DNA from: Bartonella bovis 91-4
GTDB lineage: Bacteria > Pseudomonadota > Alphaproteobacteria > Rhizobiales > Rhizobiaceae
NCBI RefSeq assembly: GCF_000384965.1
Contig: NZ_CM001844.1
Span: 903,341 to 967,340, forward strand
DNA: 64,000 nucleotides
Direction of reading: 5' to 3'
Shown one piece after another: positions 52,550-61,827 of the stretch. Under the pieces are notes generated by a model. The model was not told the DNA's origin, did no database searches, and saw only the letters and a program-made list of their open reading frames with translations. Position 1 is the first letter of the stretch; each line of letters opens with the position of its first letter. Both the position numbers and the translations under genes were made by a program.

Positions 52550-55273
52550 TTAAACCAGCCGTCCTAAAGCAAGTGATGTTTTACTTTTTGCTGCATGTAG
52601 TTCTATGATTTTTTTACGTTCAGCTTCAACAACTTCTAGTTTTGCATTCTCTATAAACTTTGGATTATTTAATCTAACTGATATTTTTTCAATATCTTGT
52701 TTAATTTTATTGATATCTTTCATCAAACGGGTACGTTCAGCATTTAAATCAATCAACTGCTCCAATGACAAACAAAAGGTCACCTCTCCTAAAACAATTT
52801 GCGCAGATCCGGACGGAATTTTATCAGAGAAACAAATCGTTTCAAGACGTGCTAATCTTTTAAGAACAGCACCATAACGCTGCACACGTTCTTGTATTAT
52901 CCTTCCCCCCTCTATAATAACAAGAGGTGCTTGTGCAGCCGCTGGAACATTCATTTCAGAGCGCACAGAACGAATTTCACTAATAATGTCAATAAGCCAA
53001 TTAACATCGATTGCAGCTTCTTTATCTATAAATGTTATCTGCGGCCATTGTGTCAATGCCAACATATTTTCACGCTTTATGCCCGACATTGCTGTAAGAG
53101 ACCACAACTTTTCCGTTATATGCGGCATAAAAGGATGCAGTAACTTATAAACTTCATCAAGAACCCAAGCAGTACATGCTTGTGCTTCTTTCTTAGAATC
53201 CTCATCTAAACCTTGAAACACAGGTTTAAGAAATTCAAGGTACCAATCGCATAACGTATTCCAAACGAATCGATAAAGCGCGCTAGCAGCCTCATTAAAT
53301 TTATAATTTTCAATACCCGCAGTCACTGCTGAAACAGTTTTGGATAATTCTGTTACAATCCAACGATTAAAAGCAAGTTTCGCTTCTTCCGGTTTAAAAG
53401 CCAAACCATGCTTAACTCCATTCATTTCTGCGAATCGAGTAGCATTCCATAATTTTGTAGCAAAATTGCGATAGCCTGCAACACGCGAAGGATCAAGTTT
53501 TACATCACGGCCCTGTGCCGCCATAATAGCTAAGGTGAAACGTAATGCATCTGCACTATATTGATCAATGAGTTCCAATGGATTAATAACATTTCCCTTC
53601 GATTTTGACATTTTTGCGCCGGTTTGATCCCGCACAAGAGCATGCACATAAACAGTTGGAAAAGGTACCTCACCCATAAAGTGAATACCCATCATCATCA
53701 TACGAGCAACCCAGAAAAAAATAATATCAAACCCTGTAACCGATAGAGATGTTGGATAAAAATTCTTTAATTCAATAGTTTTTTGAGGCCAACCTAACGT
53801 TGAAAAAGGCCAAAGAGCTGATGAAAACCAAGTATCTAAAACATCCTGATCACGCGTTAACTGAACTTCTCTACCATAATGAGATAAAGCTGAAATTAAA
53901 GCTTCTTCTTCACTTTTTTCAACAAAAATCATACCATCAGGGCCATACCAAGCTGGAATCTGATGTCCCCACCATAATTGGCGAGAAATACACCAAGGTT
54001 GAATATTCTCCATCCAATTGAAATAGGTTTTTTCCCAACTAGCTGGAACAAATTGTGTTCTACCCTGACGAACAGCCTCTATTGCCGGCTTTGCTAATTC
54101 TGCAGCATTGACATACCATTGATCTGTTAAGAATGGTTCAATAGGTACTCCACTCCTATCACCATGAGGAACGGTGTGCGGATGATCATCAACACTTACC
54201 AAATACCCTCTCTCCTTCATTAAAGATACAATCCGATTTCGTGCAACAAAACGATCACATCGATCTAAATTCTCCACTAATGCTTTCAATTCATTTGATA
54301 AAATCAAACCATCAAAAAACGCTTCATTATTACGCAAAAAAATTTCAGCTTTTTGTGTTAAAATATTAATTAAGCGTAAGCCATTTCTTTGCCCTACTTC
54401 AAAATCATTAAAATCATGTGCTGGTGTAATTTTTACAGCACCACTTCCCTCTTCAGGATCGGCATAAGAATCACCAACAATCAATAATTTGCGACCAATA
54501 AGTGGTAAAATAGCATTTTGACCTATAAAATTCTTATAACGATCATCTTCCGGATTAACTGCAATACCTGTATCACCAAGCATTGTTTCAGGCCGCGTTG
54601 TCGCAACTGTTATAAATGTTGTTGAGTCATTTGGATCAAAAACTTTACCCTCAAGCGGATATCTAAAATGCCACAAATGACCCTTTATTTCTTTCGAATC
54701 AACCTCAAGATCTGAAATAGCTGTTAATAACTTCGGATCCCAATTAACCAAACGCTTGTCTTTATAAATCAATCCTTGCTTATAAAGTGCAACAAATACC
54801 TCACAAACAGCTTGAGACAAACCTTCATCCATTGTAAATCGTTCACGCGACCAATCACATGAAACACCAAGACGCCGTAGTTGATTAACAATAATGCCAC
54901 CCGTCTCACGACGCCATTTCCAAACACACTCAACAAATTTTTCCCTACCCATCTCTTGGCGTGTTGGTTCTTGATGTTCCGCCAATTGGCGCTCAACAAC
55001 CATTTGCGTCGCAATCCCGGCATGATCCAAACCAGGTTGCCATAATACGTTTTTACCCTTCATTCGCTGAAAACGTACCACAATATCTTGGATTGTTGTA
55101 TTTAAAGCATGCCCCATATGAAGTGAGCCTGTTACATTCGGTGGGGGAAGCATAACACAAAAAGGCTCTGCTCTTAGTTTTGAACCAGCCCCCACCTTAA
55201 AAACACCATGAACCTCCCATTCTTTTGCGATCTGTGGTTCTATAGAAGCGGCGTCATAGTTTTTTTCTATCAT
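52550..55273 (-). CDS. valS: Valyl-tRNA synthetase
   Basis: Class I synthetase charging tRNA-Val, with a CP1 editing domain. From MIEKNYDAASIEPQ (ATG 55273) it has 907 residues: PPPNVTGSLHMGH at about 43-55, the editing-domain TTRPETMLGDT, KMSKSKGN near 555 and a C-terminal coiled coil. A longer frame of four more codons is open. Lies between exoR and popZ. Confidence 0.98.
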   Translation of the reverse strand: MIEKNYDAASIEPQIAKEWEVHGVFKVGAGSKLRAEPFCVMLPPPNVTGSLHMGHALNTTIQDIVVRFQRMKGKNVLWQPGLDHAGIATQMVVERQLAEHQEPTRQEMGREKFVECVWKWRRETGGIIVNQLRRLGVSCDWSRERFTMDEGLSQAVCEVFVALYKQGLIYKDKRLVNWDPKLLTAISDLEVDSKEIKGHLWHFRYPLEGKVFDPNDSTTFITVATTRPETMLGDTGIAVNPEDDRYKNFIGQNAILPLIGRKLLIVGDSYADPEEGSGAVKITPAHDFNDFEVGQRNGLRLINILTQKAEIFLRNNEAFFDGLILSNELKALVENLDRCDRFVARNRIVSLMKERGYLVSVDDHPHTVPHGDRSGVPIEPFLTDQWYVNAAELAKPAIEAVRQGRTQFVPASWEKTYFNWMENIQPWCISRQLWWGHQIPAWYGPDGMIFVEKSEEEALISALSHYGREVQLTRDQDVLDTWFSSALWPFSTLGWPQKTIELKNFYPTSLSVTGFDIIFFWVARMMMMGIHFMGEVPFPTVYVHALVRDQTGAKMSKSKGNVINPLELIDQYSADALRFTLAIMAAQGRDVKLDPSRVAGYRNFATKLWNATRFAEMNGVKHGLAFKPEEAKLAFNRWIVTELSKTVSAVTAGIENYKFNEAASALYRFVWNTLCDWYLEFLKPVFQGLDEDSKKEAQACTAWVLDEVYKLLHPFMPHITEKLWSLTAMSGIKRENMLALTQWPQITFIDKEAAIDVNWLIDIISEIRSVRSEMNVPAAAQAPLVIIEGGRIIQERVQRYGAVLKRLARLETICFSDKIPSGSAQIVLGEVTFCLSLEQLIDLNAERTRLMKDINKIKQDIEKISVRLNNPKFIENAKLEVVEAERKKIIELHAAKSKTSLALGRLV

Positions 55274-55439
55274 TCTTTTACCCACTTATTCATAATACCA
55301 CTAGAAAAAGCAACTTATAACCTAATATCCACCAACACCATTTGCACATACCACCTATTTAAAATGGTCGCGCAAAATTACAAACTAGTTTTTATAATAA
55401 AAGGAAAATGCCAAATGGCTAAAAGTAATAAAAAAATAC

Positions 55440-56003
55440 TTAAGGTAAATTCTTAATTGTCTTAACAATCTCTTCACGCAAAATCTTTTTAAGAAAAACA
55501 GGCAACTGACTCTGCAACCACTTTGCTACAGCCGGGCGTAAGATGTCCTCTGCAATTCTCTCAGCAGAAGAAACAAAATACGGAGATAGCTTTACATAAT
55601 CAGAAACTGTATTTTCTTGCTGCGATACAAATGCCTCAGTATCATATTGTTTTTCATGAACAGAGGCCTGTTTTTCCGGAGAAAGTCTCGTTGCCTGCAC
55701 ACCCATACTAACTGTATTATCTTCTATATTTGTGTTATCTTGCACTTGAGTCAGAGCAAAATTTTGGTCATCAGAAGAAAAACCAATACGATCAGCCAAA
55801 GCCTTCATTGCATCATCAACTGATAAAGTCGTTTCAGAACCATCTTCTGAAGATACCTCTGACTGCTTTTCAGAAGAAGCATCAGTAACAACTTCATCTG
55901 CAAAATGATCAGCCTGAACGGCATTTTCTTCGATGATTTCACGAATAGACGTCAAAATCTCATCCATACTTGGCTCACGTAACGCATTTGAACTCTGTAC
56001 CAT
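55440..56003 (-). CDS. popZ: PopZ-like polar organizing protein (DUF2497)
   Basis: 187 residues with the PopZ plan: N-terminal helix EPSMDEILTSIREIIEE (about 9-26), an acidic low-complexity linker rich in Ser/Asp/Glu/Gln (about 30-140), and the C-terminal helical oligomerisation region AEDILRPAVAKWLQSQLPVF...LREEIVK. PopZ forms a polar matrix anchoring ParB-parS in Caulobacter and marks the growing pole in rhizobia. Position beside valS and tolC is the conserved alphaproteobacterial neighbourhood. Confidence 0.9.
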   Translation of the reverse strand: MVQSSNALREPSMDEILTSIREIIEENAVQADHFADEVVTDASSEKQSEVSSEDGSETTLSVDDAMKALADRIGFSSDDQNFALTQVQDNTNIEDNTVSMGVQATRLSPEKQASVHEKQYDTEAFVSQQENTVSDYVKLSPYFVSSAERIAEDILRPAVAKWLQSQLPVFLKKILREEIVKTIKNLP

Positions 56004-56233
56004 ATTAAAAACCTCTCAAAGACACAAAAACACTGCATCACTGTAATAAAAGAATTATAAGATTGCTATTCTCTTCATACTAAATACGACGCTACACACA
56101 ACTTTCTTTCCTCAATTATGACCTTCCCCGTTTAGAAATGAAATTACATGTAAATCATATATTTTTCAATATCATTAGAAATTTGATTTATTTATCCCTT
56201 GAATGCTAATCACTATATGCATATTTTACAGCT

Positions 56234-57511
56234 TTAGCGAGTATATTTAACCGTCTTTAAACCCAAATAATTTGCAGTTAGTTTTCCAATAGAAGACTGA
56301 ACACTATAACTTGCAATTACAACATCTCGTTCTGCGATTGCTAAGGCAATTTGAGCATTAATCAACTGAGTTCGAGAATTTAAAACATCCAATGTAGTCG
56401 CTTGCCCTACTCGGTTTTCTTGAATACGACCTTTAAGAGCAATTTCAGCAGCACGAACACTCTCGCGATAAGCAACAACAGATGCACGTGCACCCTCTAG
56501 CTGAAACCAAGCAGCAGTTAATGCCTGTCTTACATCATTTTGAGCTAGAGTGAGTTGGAGACGAGCCTGCTCAAACTGTTCTTTTGACTGACGAATCTGT
56601 GCAGATGTACGCCCACCTTCAAAAATTGGAACACTCAGTGAAACTCCGACCGACTGAGAAATCCCATCTTCACCAGGACCACTATAAATCCGATTATAGG
56701 AAACTGTTGTGGAAAAATCTACTTTAGGAAGCAAAGCTCCCTCTTTCGCTTTTACATTATAAGAACTGGCATCAGTCAAATATTTTGCGTAAAGAATCGC
56801 TGGATGCATGATATCACCAACTTGATAACCAATATCAAGATCCTTCGGAAGTTCTGTTGCCACTGGTGGACGCTCTAACTGTGTAGGATCTGAACCAATG
56901 ATTTTACGATAAATAGCTTCCATTGCCTTCACATCAGCACACGCAAGACTAAACTCAGAAACAGCTACAGAACGCGCTGCTTGAGCTTGAGCAAAATCTA
57001 CATGAGCCCCTTCCCCTACATTCAGTCTTGCTTCATCCGAACGAACTTGTTCCTCAAGAGCAGCCAAATTTTCTCGACGAAGATCAGCAATACGACGCGC
57101 TTTATATACATTAGCATACGCTGTTATAGCATCTAAAAACATATTTTGTTCAGCATTGCGAAGATACTCACGTTGTGCTTGCGTTTTAACTTGAGCTGAA
57201 AAAAACATGTTTTGTGTAACAAAACCATCAAATAATCTTTGATTTAACTTTATCCCTATAGATCCACCTGTCACGGTATTATTTCGACCATAGTTTCCAA
57301 TCCCTTCAATTTGTGGCAAAAAATTCGAGCGCGCAATAACCATATCATCATCTGATATACGTACAGCAGCACGCTCGCTATTTAATTTAGCATTATACAT
57401 ATAAGCTTCAGCCAAAGCATCTTTTAGCGTACCAGCATGAGCTGATCCTGACATAAAAATACCCACCGTTAGCAATAAACATGCCTGAAGCTTTTTATTT
57501 ATTTTAAACAC
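56234..57511 (-). CDS. tolC: TolC-family outer membrane channel
   Basis: 425 residues with signal peptide (MFKINKKLQACLLLTVGIFM, cleavage after AHA near 26) and the duplicated OEP architecture of long helices and beta strands: AYMYNAKLNSERAAVRISD and SVGVSLSVPIFEGGRTSAQIRQ. It forms the trimeric exit duct for type I secretion or efflux. No inner-membrane partner is adjacent, so it probably serves several systems. Order pcm-tolC-popZ-valS is a rhizobial one. Confidence 0.94.
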   Translation of the reverse strand: MFKINKKLQACLLLTVGIFMSGSAHAGTLKDALAEAYMYNAKLNSERAAVRISDDDMVIARSNFLPQIEGIGNYGRNNTVTGGSIGIKLNQRLFDGFVTQNMFFSAQVKTQAQREYLRNAEQNMFLDAITAYANVYKARRIADLRRENLAALEEQVRSDEARLNVGEGAHVDFAQAQAARSVAVSEFSLACADVKAMEAIYRKIIGSDPTQLERPPVATELPKDLDIGYQVGDIMHPAILYAKYLTDASSYNVKAKEGALLPKVDFSTTVSYNRIYSGPGEDGISQSVGVSLSVPIFEGGRTSAQIRQSKEQFEQARLQLTLAQNDVRQALTAAWFQLEGARASVVAYRESVRAAEIALKGRIQENRVGQATTLDVLNSRTQLINAQIALAIAERDVVIASYSVQSSIGKLTANYLGLKTVKYTR

Positions 57512-57568
57512 ACTATAAACCCTAAACTTACCACACTACTTTTTGCTATTTATGAATGAAATTAAATA

Positions 57569-58243
57569 TTAAAATACAAAATCAAATGTTTTTAAAAAAC
57601 CAGGAAGAGGTTTAATAGCAAGGTTAAAACTACGACGAACCGAAATAACCTTACCTTCTTTTATATAAATTTGCGCAACACCTGCACCTCCATGGCCCTC
57701 AACCACAACAAGACGCCCACCTTCTTTCATTTGATCAAAAATACCATCAGGAATAAAATCAACTGCACCTTCTATAAAAACCACATCATAAGGCCCCTTA
57801 GCAGCATACCCCTGTTCTAACGGTCCATGAACAACAACCACATTATCACACTGATGATATTTTAAAAGCTTATCTGCTTGCTCTACAAGTCTTTTATTGC
57901 TTTCCAATGCAACCACAAACGCAGCAATCTTTGAAAATAATGCTGCACAATAACCACTATTTGCACCAATATTTAACACACTATCTGAAGGTTTTATAGC
58001 TGCAAGTTGTAACAATTTTGCTAAAGACGCAGGCTTCATCAAATAACATGCACGCAAATTATCTTGCGCCGGAAATACAACAATATCTCCATCATGATAA
58101 CTTAAATCTTTAACATCTTCTGACACAAAATCTTCACGCGGTATTGTCAAAAATGCTTCAAGAATCGCTAAATCCGTCACATCTACTGTACGAATTTGAT
58201 TATCAACCATTTTGCGGCGAAGTTCTGCAAAATCTGCAACCAT
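57569..58243 (-). CDS. Protein-L-isoaspartate O-methyltransferase-like protein
   Basis: 224 residues with the PCMT-type start RRKMVDNQIRTVDVTD, IPREDFV and the SAM motif VLNIGANSGYCAALFSKIA near residue 90. The usual motif I is DIGxGxGY; here Asp is replaced by Asn and the second Gly by Ala, so activity may be weak or altered. The C-terminus (IKPLPGFLKTFDFVF) is typical of the Pcm-like protein found upstream of tolC in rhizobia. Substrate unknown. Confidence 0.8.
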   Translation of the reverse strand: MVADFAELRRKMVDNQIRTVDVTDLAILEAFLTIPREDFVSEDVKDLSYHDGDIVVFPAQDNLRACYLMKPASLAKLLQLAAIKPSDSVLNIGANSGYCAALFSKIAAFVVALESNKRLVEQADKLLKYHQCDNVVVVHGPLEQGYAAKGPYDVVFIEGAVDFIPDGIFDQMKEGGRLVVVEGHGGAGVAQIYIKEGKVISVRRSFNLAIKPLPGFLKTFDFVF

Positions 58244-58453
58244 AACTAGTTTTTCTCCTAATGCATAACAAAAACTATAATCAAAATGGTGATAGTAAGA
58301 ACATAATATCTTTCATCGCGAGTGTGACAAAAAAGCACGTTACAGTCAACAACAAGATTCTAATTGCACTAATTTTCCATGTAAAGGTGACTTTATTCAA
58401 AATTCAAAAAAATAAGAGCATTACTCAAAAAAATTATTTTAATCGAAATTAGT

Positions 58454-58527
58454 TGGAGGCCTCGCCCGGAATCGAACCGGGATACAAGGATTTGCAGTCC
58501 TCTGCGTAACCATTCCGCCACGAGGCC
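58454..58527 (-). tRNA. tRNA-Cys (GCA)
   Basis: 74 nt including encoded CCA. Acceptor GGCCTCG/CGAGGCC, D arm GCGG...TTACGC, anticodon stem AGAGG/TCCTT-type with loop CTGCAAA, T arm CCCGG-TTCGAAT-CCGGG. The anticodon reads GCA. Confidence 0.96.
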
Positions 58528-58715
58528 TCATCAGTAAACAGCAAAATTGTCAATAAGGGAAGGTAATGCATCCGTCAAGATACAGTAATCTTTCTTAGAT
58601 CTTTTTTATTCTTTTTATACAATTTCTGAATTTTTTTTTTTAAAAAAGTAATTTTACCCTTTGCAAATGAATATTGCTTTGCTATAGCCCTTGCACTAAA
58701 ATAAATTGGTGTTAT

Positions 58716-58790
58716 TCCTCGGTAGCTCAGTGGTAGAGCAACCGGCTGTTAACCGGTTGGTCGCTGGTTCGAATCCGGCCCGGGGAGCCA
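58716..58790 (+). tRNA. tRNA-Asn (GTT)
   Basis: 75 nt with encoded CCA. Acceptor TCCTCGG/CCGGGGA with one T-G pair, D arm GCTC...GAGC, anticodon loop CTGTTAA with stem CCGG, T loop TTCGAAT. Followed at once by TTTTTT, a simple terminator. As a GUN-anticodon tRNA it would be a queuosine substrate for the Tgt in this window. Confidence 0.97.
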
Positions 58791-59348
58791 TTTTTTCTTA
58801 GGCAGTTATTCGCCTCTTATTGTACAGAGTGTTGAATTGTACATTCGATCAGTGGTCAGGAATATCATCAATTAAACAAGATTTTCTAACTTGCTTCCAT
58901 AAGATATATAAGATTACCCTAAAATCTTCCGAATACGTTTTCACCGACACAAACGTTCTTTATCTTATCATGTTTTTAAAAATGCCTCTGTTAAACTTAA
59001 ACTGATGCTACCTTTAAGCACTTTATAATGTATAATTATGCCTTTAAATGAAATATCAAAGTAAATGTCTATCTCTCTTGCATGGATTAGAAAAACATTC
59101 CAGGAAGAAAAAGCCTTAACTTTAAGACAAATCACAATAGAGTTTTGCTCATCATGTTAACGTGGTACAATAAACAAATTTTGAGCAAATAGAAAAATAC
59201 AAAACATTTAATGTTTTCTTTATTTTTGAAGTGGTTGCTTTTTGTGTGGAATTTCCATTTTTGCCTATATTTGTATCATTTTTACTACAGATTTTTTACG
59301 AAAAAAATGTATCATTATGTGGTTTAGTGTGTAACTTTGGAGTAATAT
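58791..59348. other. Gap between tRNA-Asn and the hemin-binding-type gene
   Basis: About 560 bases. A 61-codon plus-strand frame (58820-59005) has no ribosome binding site or family signature and is likely chance. No integrase or attachment duplication of the tRNA 3' end was seen. The promoter of the outer-membrane gene must lie near 59200-59330, in very T-rich sequence, but no clear element or iron/heme operator could be assigned. Confidence 0.4.
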
Positions 59349-60173
59349 ATGAATACTAAATGTTTAATTACCGCATCTATTCTTACTTTGGTTACATCTT
59401 CTGTAGTTCAAGCAGAAAATAGTACAATTTCCCAAGAATCAACATCCGTTTCTTTATCAAACGTTGCTCCTACTTTTTCTTGGACAGGTTTTTATTTCGG
59501 TGGTCAAATTGGTGGTTTTTCGAGTAAGACTTCTCTAAATTTGAATTATTTTAAGGGGATTAATTCCAAAAAATTATCATCAATTGAGAAGGATCTATTA
59601 CCCAAACTTTCGGGCTTTATAGGTGGTCTTTATGCAGGAGCTAATTTTGACCTTAATAATAGCCTTGTTCTAGGTGTTGATACTGATATAATTTGGTCTG
59701 ATAAAAAAGATACAAAAGTTATCAAACGTAGCGCATATAGAATGCAAGATGGGCCTAAATTACAGAGAGAAAACAATAAAGTTGAAGCGGTGGATATTAA
59801 GCACTTATTAGAAAAATTTACTGTAACATATAGTCATACTTTAAAGCAAAAGTGGGCTGGTGCTACACGGGTACGTATAGGTTTTGCAGCTGATCGTATC
59901 ATGCCCTATATTGCTGGTGGGGTCGCTTATACGCAATTGCAAGACATATTTTTGGCTTCAATTGAAGCAAAAGAAGATAAAGTGGTGGATGAGACCAAAG
60001 CAATGATCGGTTACACTTTTGGTGGTGGTATTGATTTCGCAATGACCGATGATTTCATTTTACGTGCAGAGTACCGTTTCTCAAATTTTGGTAAAAAGAA
60101 ATTTGTTAAAGATAAATTTGAAATTGATTATAAAACCAATGATTTCCGTGTTGGTGTGTCTTATAAATTCTGA
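59349..60173 (+). CDS. Omp25/Hbp-family outer membrane protein (hemin-binding type)
   Basis: 274 residues: signal peptide (cleavage after VQA near 22), then an eight-strand-type barrel with FSWTGFYFGGQIGGF at the first strand, SGFIGGLYAGANF, RVRIGFAADRIMPYIAGGVAY, and the final strands RAEYRFSNFGKK and DFRVGVSYKF ending in Phe. This is the plan of Bartonella hemin-binding proteins (HbpA-E) and Brucella Omp25/31. GGAG lies 6-7 bases before ATG. Loops carry many Lys residues. Which paralogue it is cannot be told here; in B. quintana such genes are heme-regulated. Confidence 0.88.
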   Translation: MNTKCLITASILTLVTSSVVQAENSTISQESTSVSLSNVAPTFSWTGFYFGGQIGGFSSKTSLNLNYFKGINSKKLSSIEKDLLPKLSGFIGGLYAGANFDLNNSLVLGVDTDIIWSDKKDTKVIKRSAYRMQDGPKLQRENNKVEAVDIKHLLEKFTVTYSHTLKQKWAGATRVRIGFAADRIMPYIAGGVAYTQLQDIFLASIEAKEDKVVDETKAMIGYTFGGGIDFAMTDDFILRAEYRFSNFGKKKFVKDKFEIDYKTNDFRVGVSYKF

Positions 60174-60479
60174 TTTCTTATAAGATAATTAATTTAAAGG
60201 AAGGTGTTAAATTCTTTTTGCTAGGGGGGTACAAATTGTCTTTTGAAGATTTGCGTAATTTTATTTTTGCAAAAATTGTGTTCTAATTACAAATGTGATT
60301 TTTAAAATTAGAATAAATTTATGCTGAACTGAGTAAAGTAAAAGCCGTAATATAAGAGGTTTGTAATATTATTTCTTCTCGTAGAATGAAAGTTTTATTT
60401 GGCCTTTTGTAGTGAAGTTAAATTTATTTTAATACCTTTTTCTTTTCTGATTGTTTTTATTATCTATTTTAAGTTTGTA

Positions 60480-60558
60480 ATTGATATTTAATATAAAATT
60501 CAAGGCTTTTATAAGAAAAGCTTTAAGTTTAGTTTAAAAATTTATATTAAATATCAAT
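60480..60558. repeat. Nested inverted repeat: 18-bp perfect outer arms, 9-bp inner stem
   Basis: ATTGATATTTAATATAAA (60480-60497) and its exact complement TTTATATTAAATATCAAT (60541-60558) enclose a second hairpin, AAGGCTTTT (60502-60510) / AAAAGCTTT (60516-60524, one G-T pair, loop ATAAG). It lies about 310 bases after the outer-membrane gene. Small palindromic element, strong terminator or processed RNA are possible. Confidence 0.8.
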
Positions 60559-60683
60559 ATTGAGTAAGCGGTTAGTAAATTACAATTGAGTACTTTATTT
60601 GTTGATTAAAAATTTTTCAGTATAATCTCAAAGAATAGCTATAATAAAATTATTTATTTCTGCTCTCTAATTAGTTATCATCT

Positions 60684-60839
60684 TTAAACTTTAAACATTT
60701 TTACCCCTGAGAAGCGTTTATGAACTAAAATATTTTTGTTAAGATGTCTTTGTATCCCTTTTGAAGATAAAATTGATAATAATATTAAAGTTAATGCACA
60801 AATTAAAATTAATTTTAATATACGTCGTGTTATAAACAT
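60684..60839 (-). CDS. Candidate 51-aa cationic membrane micro-ORF (low confidence)
   Basis: From ATG 60839 a 51-codon frame begins MFITRRILK, has a continuous hydrophobic helix (LILICALTLILLSIL) and then a basic tail rich in Lys, Arg and His. This resembles tiny membrane proteins, including type I toxins, but no ribosome binding site is visible and AT-rich DNA easily yields such frames. Confidence 0.2.
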   Translation of the reverse strand: MFITRRILKLILICALTLILLSILSSKGIQRHLNKNILVHKRFSGVKMFKV

Positions 60840-61113
60840 AATTTATTCATATTTTTAATTAAAAAAAATTTATAACTTATTGAAATAAAATATATAATTT
60901 AAAAATTATAACTCTCAATCTTTTAATAACACAATGCAATTCATATTTTAAAATAAAAATACTTTATAACAAATTGAAAATATATCATTTATTATGGTAA
61001 TAATTAGTTTTTATGCTTTTTGTAACATTTTTTTGATTACTATGCCTTGAATGTTTTTATCCGGAATTAATATCTTCTATAATATGAAATATTTAAACCT
61101 TCTGTGAAAAAAT

Positions 61114-61209
61114 TTACTGCAATCCTTTCCATATTAAAGGTAAAAAAGTAATAATATTAATAGCAAGAGCAAGCAGTTTCAGCGACCAAAATTTCCAACA
61201 TTGCTTCAT
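61114..61209 (-). CDS. Candidate 31-aa Trp-rich membrane micro-ORF (low confidence)
   Basis: From ATG 61209 a 31-codon frame begins MKQCWKFWSLK, continues with a hydrophobic helix (LLALAINIITFLPLIW) and ends KGLQ. Three Trp codons in AT-rich DNA and charged flanks on both sides of the helix are slightly more than chance would suggest. No good ribosome binding site. Confidence 0.2.
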   Translation of the reverse strand: MKQCWKFWSLKLLALAINIITFLPLIWKGLQ

Positions 61210-61827
61210 TTTTCTATATTAACTCACAGCACTTAAATTTTTTTCGAATTCATCTTTTTTTATCAAATAAATGAAAACGACACTCATAAACTGAAGTAAA
61301 TAATCTAAGGTATGCTGAAAAAATCATTTTTAAACATATTTTTTGTTTTTGAAGCAAAGCGTGTGCTTATTATTGAAATTCAAGTAATTTAGTTGATCAA
61401 TATTTTAAACACATAACACTCGAGCTATGACATATTTGTGATTAAAATGAAGCAATTATACTTGAGAAAATCATAAAAAAACTGTCTTTTTATCAAGCTT
61501 GATTACCACTAAAATTAATTGATAAATTTTTAAATTAATTATAAATTGCTTCAAACATTTAATTTGTTAACTATTATATATTACGTAAACATATTGCTTC
61601 GTAGTGTACAATTTCATAATCTCACAGTTAGAATAGCGCTATTTTTGTGTGTTTTTAATACTCCATTATATTTTCCAACAGGCAATTAGTATATAATTAG
61701 GTACCTAAAAGAACCAAACGCGCAATTAAAATATAACCATCAATCTTGCTGTTATAGTTGAAGGTTTTTGCCAAAATTGCCCTTAATTATGATCTAGTTA
61801 TTTTTACTATCCTTCCAGATATTTTAT

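Larger units (their letters stand above)
60174..61827. other. 1.65-kb noncoding gap with inverted repeat and micro-ORFs
   Basis: Very AT-rich, with no frame above 60 codons. It contains a strong nested inverted repeat at 60480-60558 and two tiny hydrophobic minus-strand frames (60684-60839, 61114-61209), listed separately. I could not find remnants of a second hemin-binding gene (no FYFGGQ or VGVSYKF-like stretch). Confidence 0.5.

Noticed and set aside
58820..59005. 61-codon ORF after tRNA-Asn, considered as a gene or integrated-element remnant
   Set aside because: No ribosome binding site, no recognisable motif, and no duplicated tRNA end or integrase nearby.
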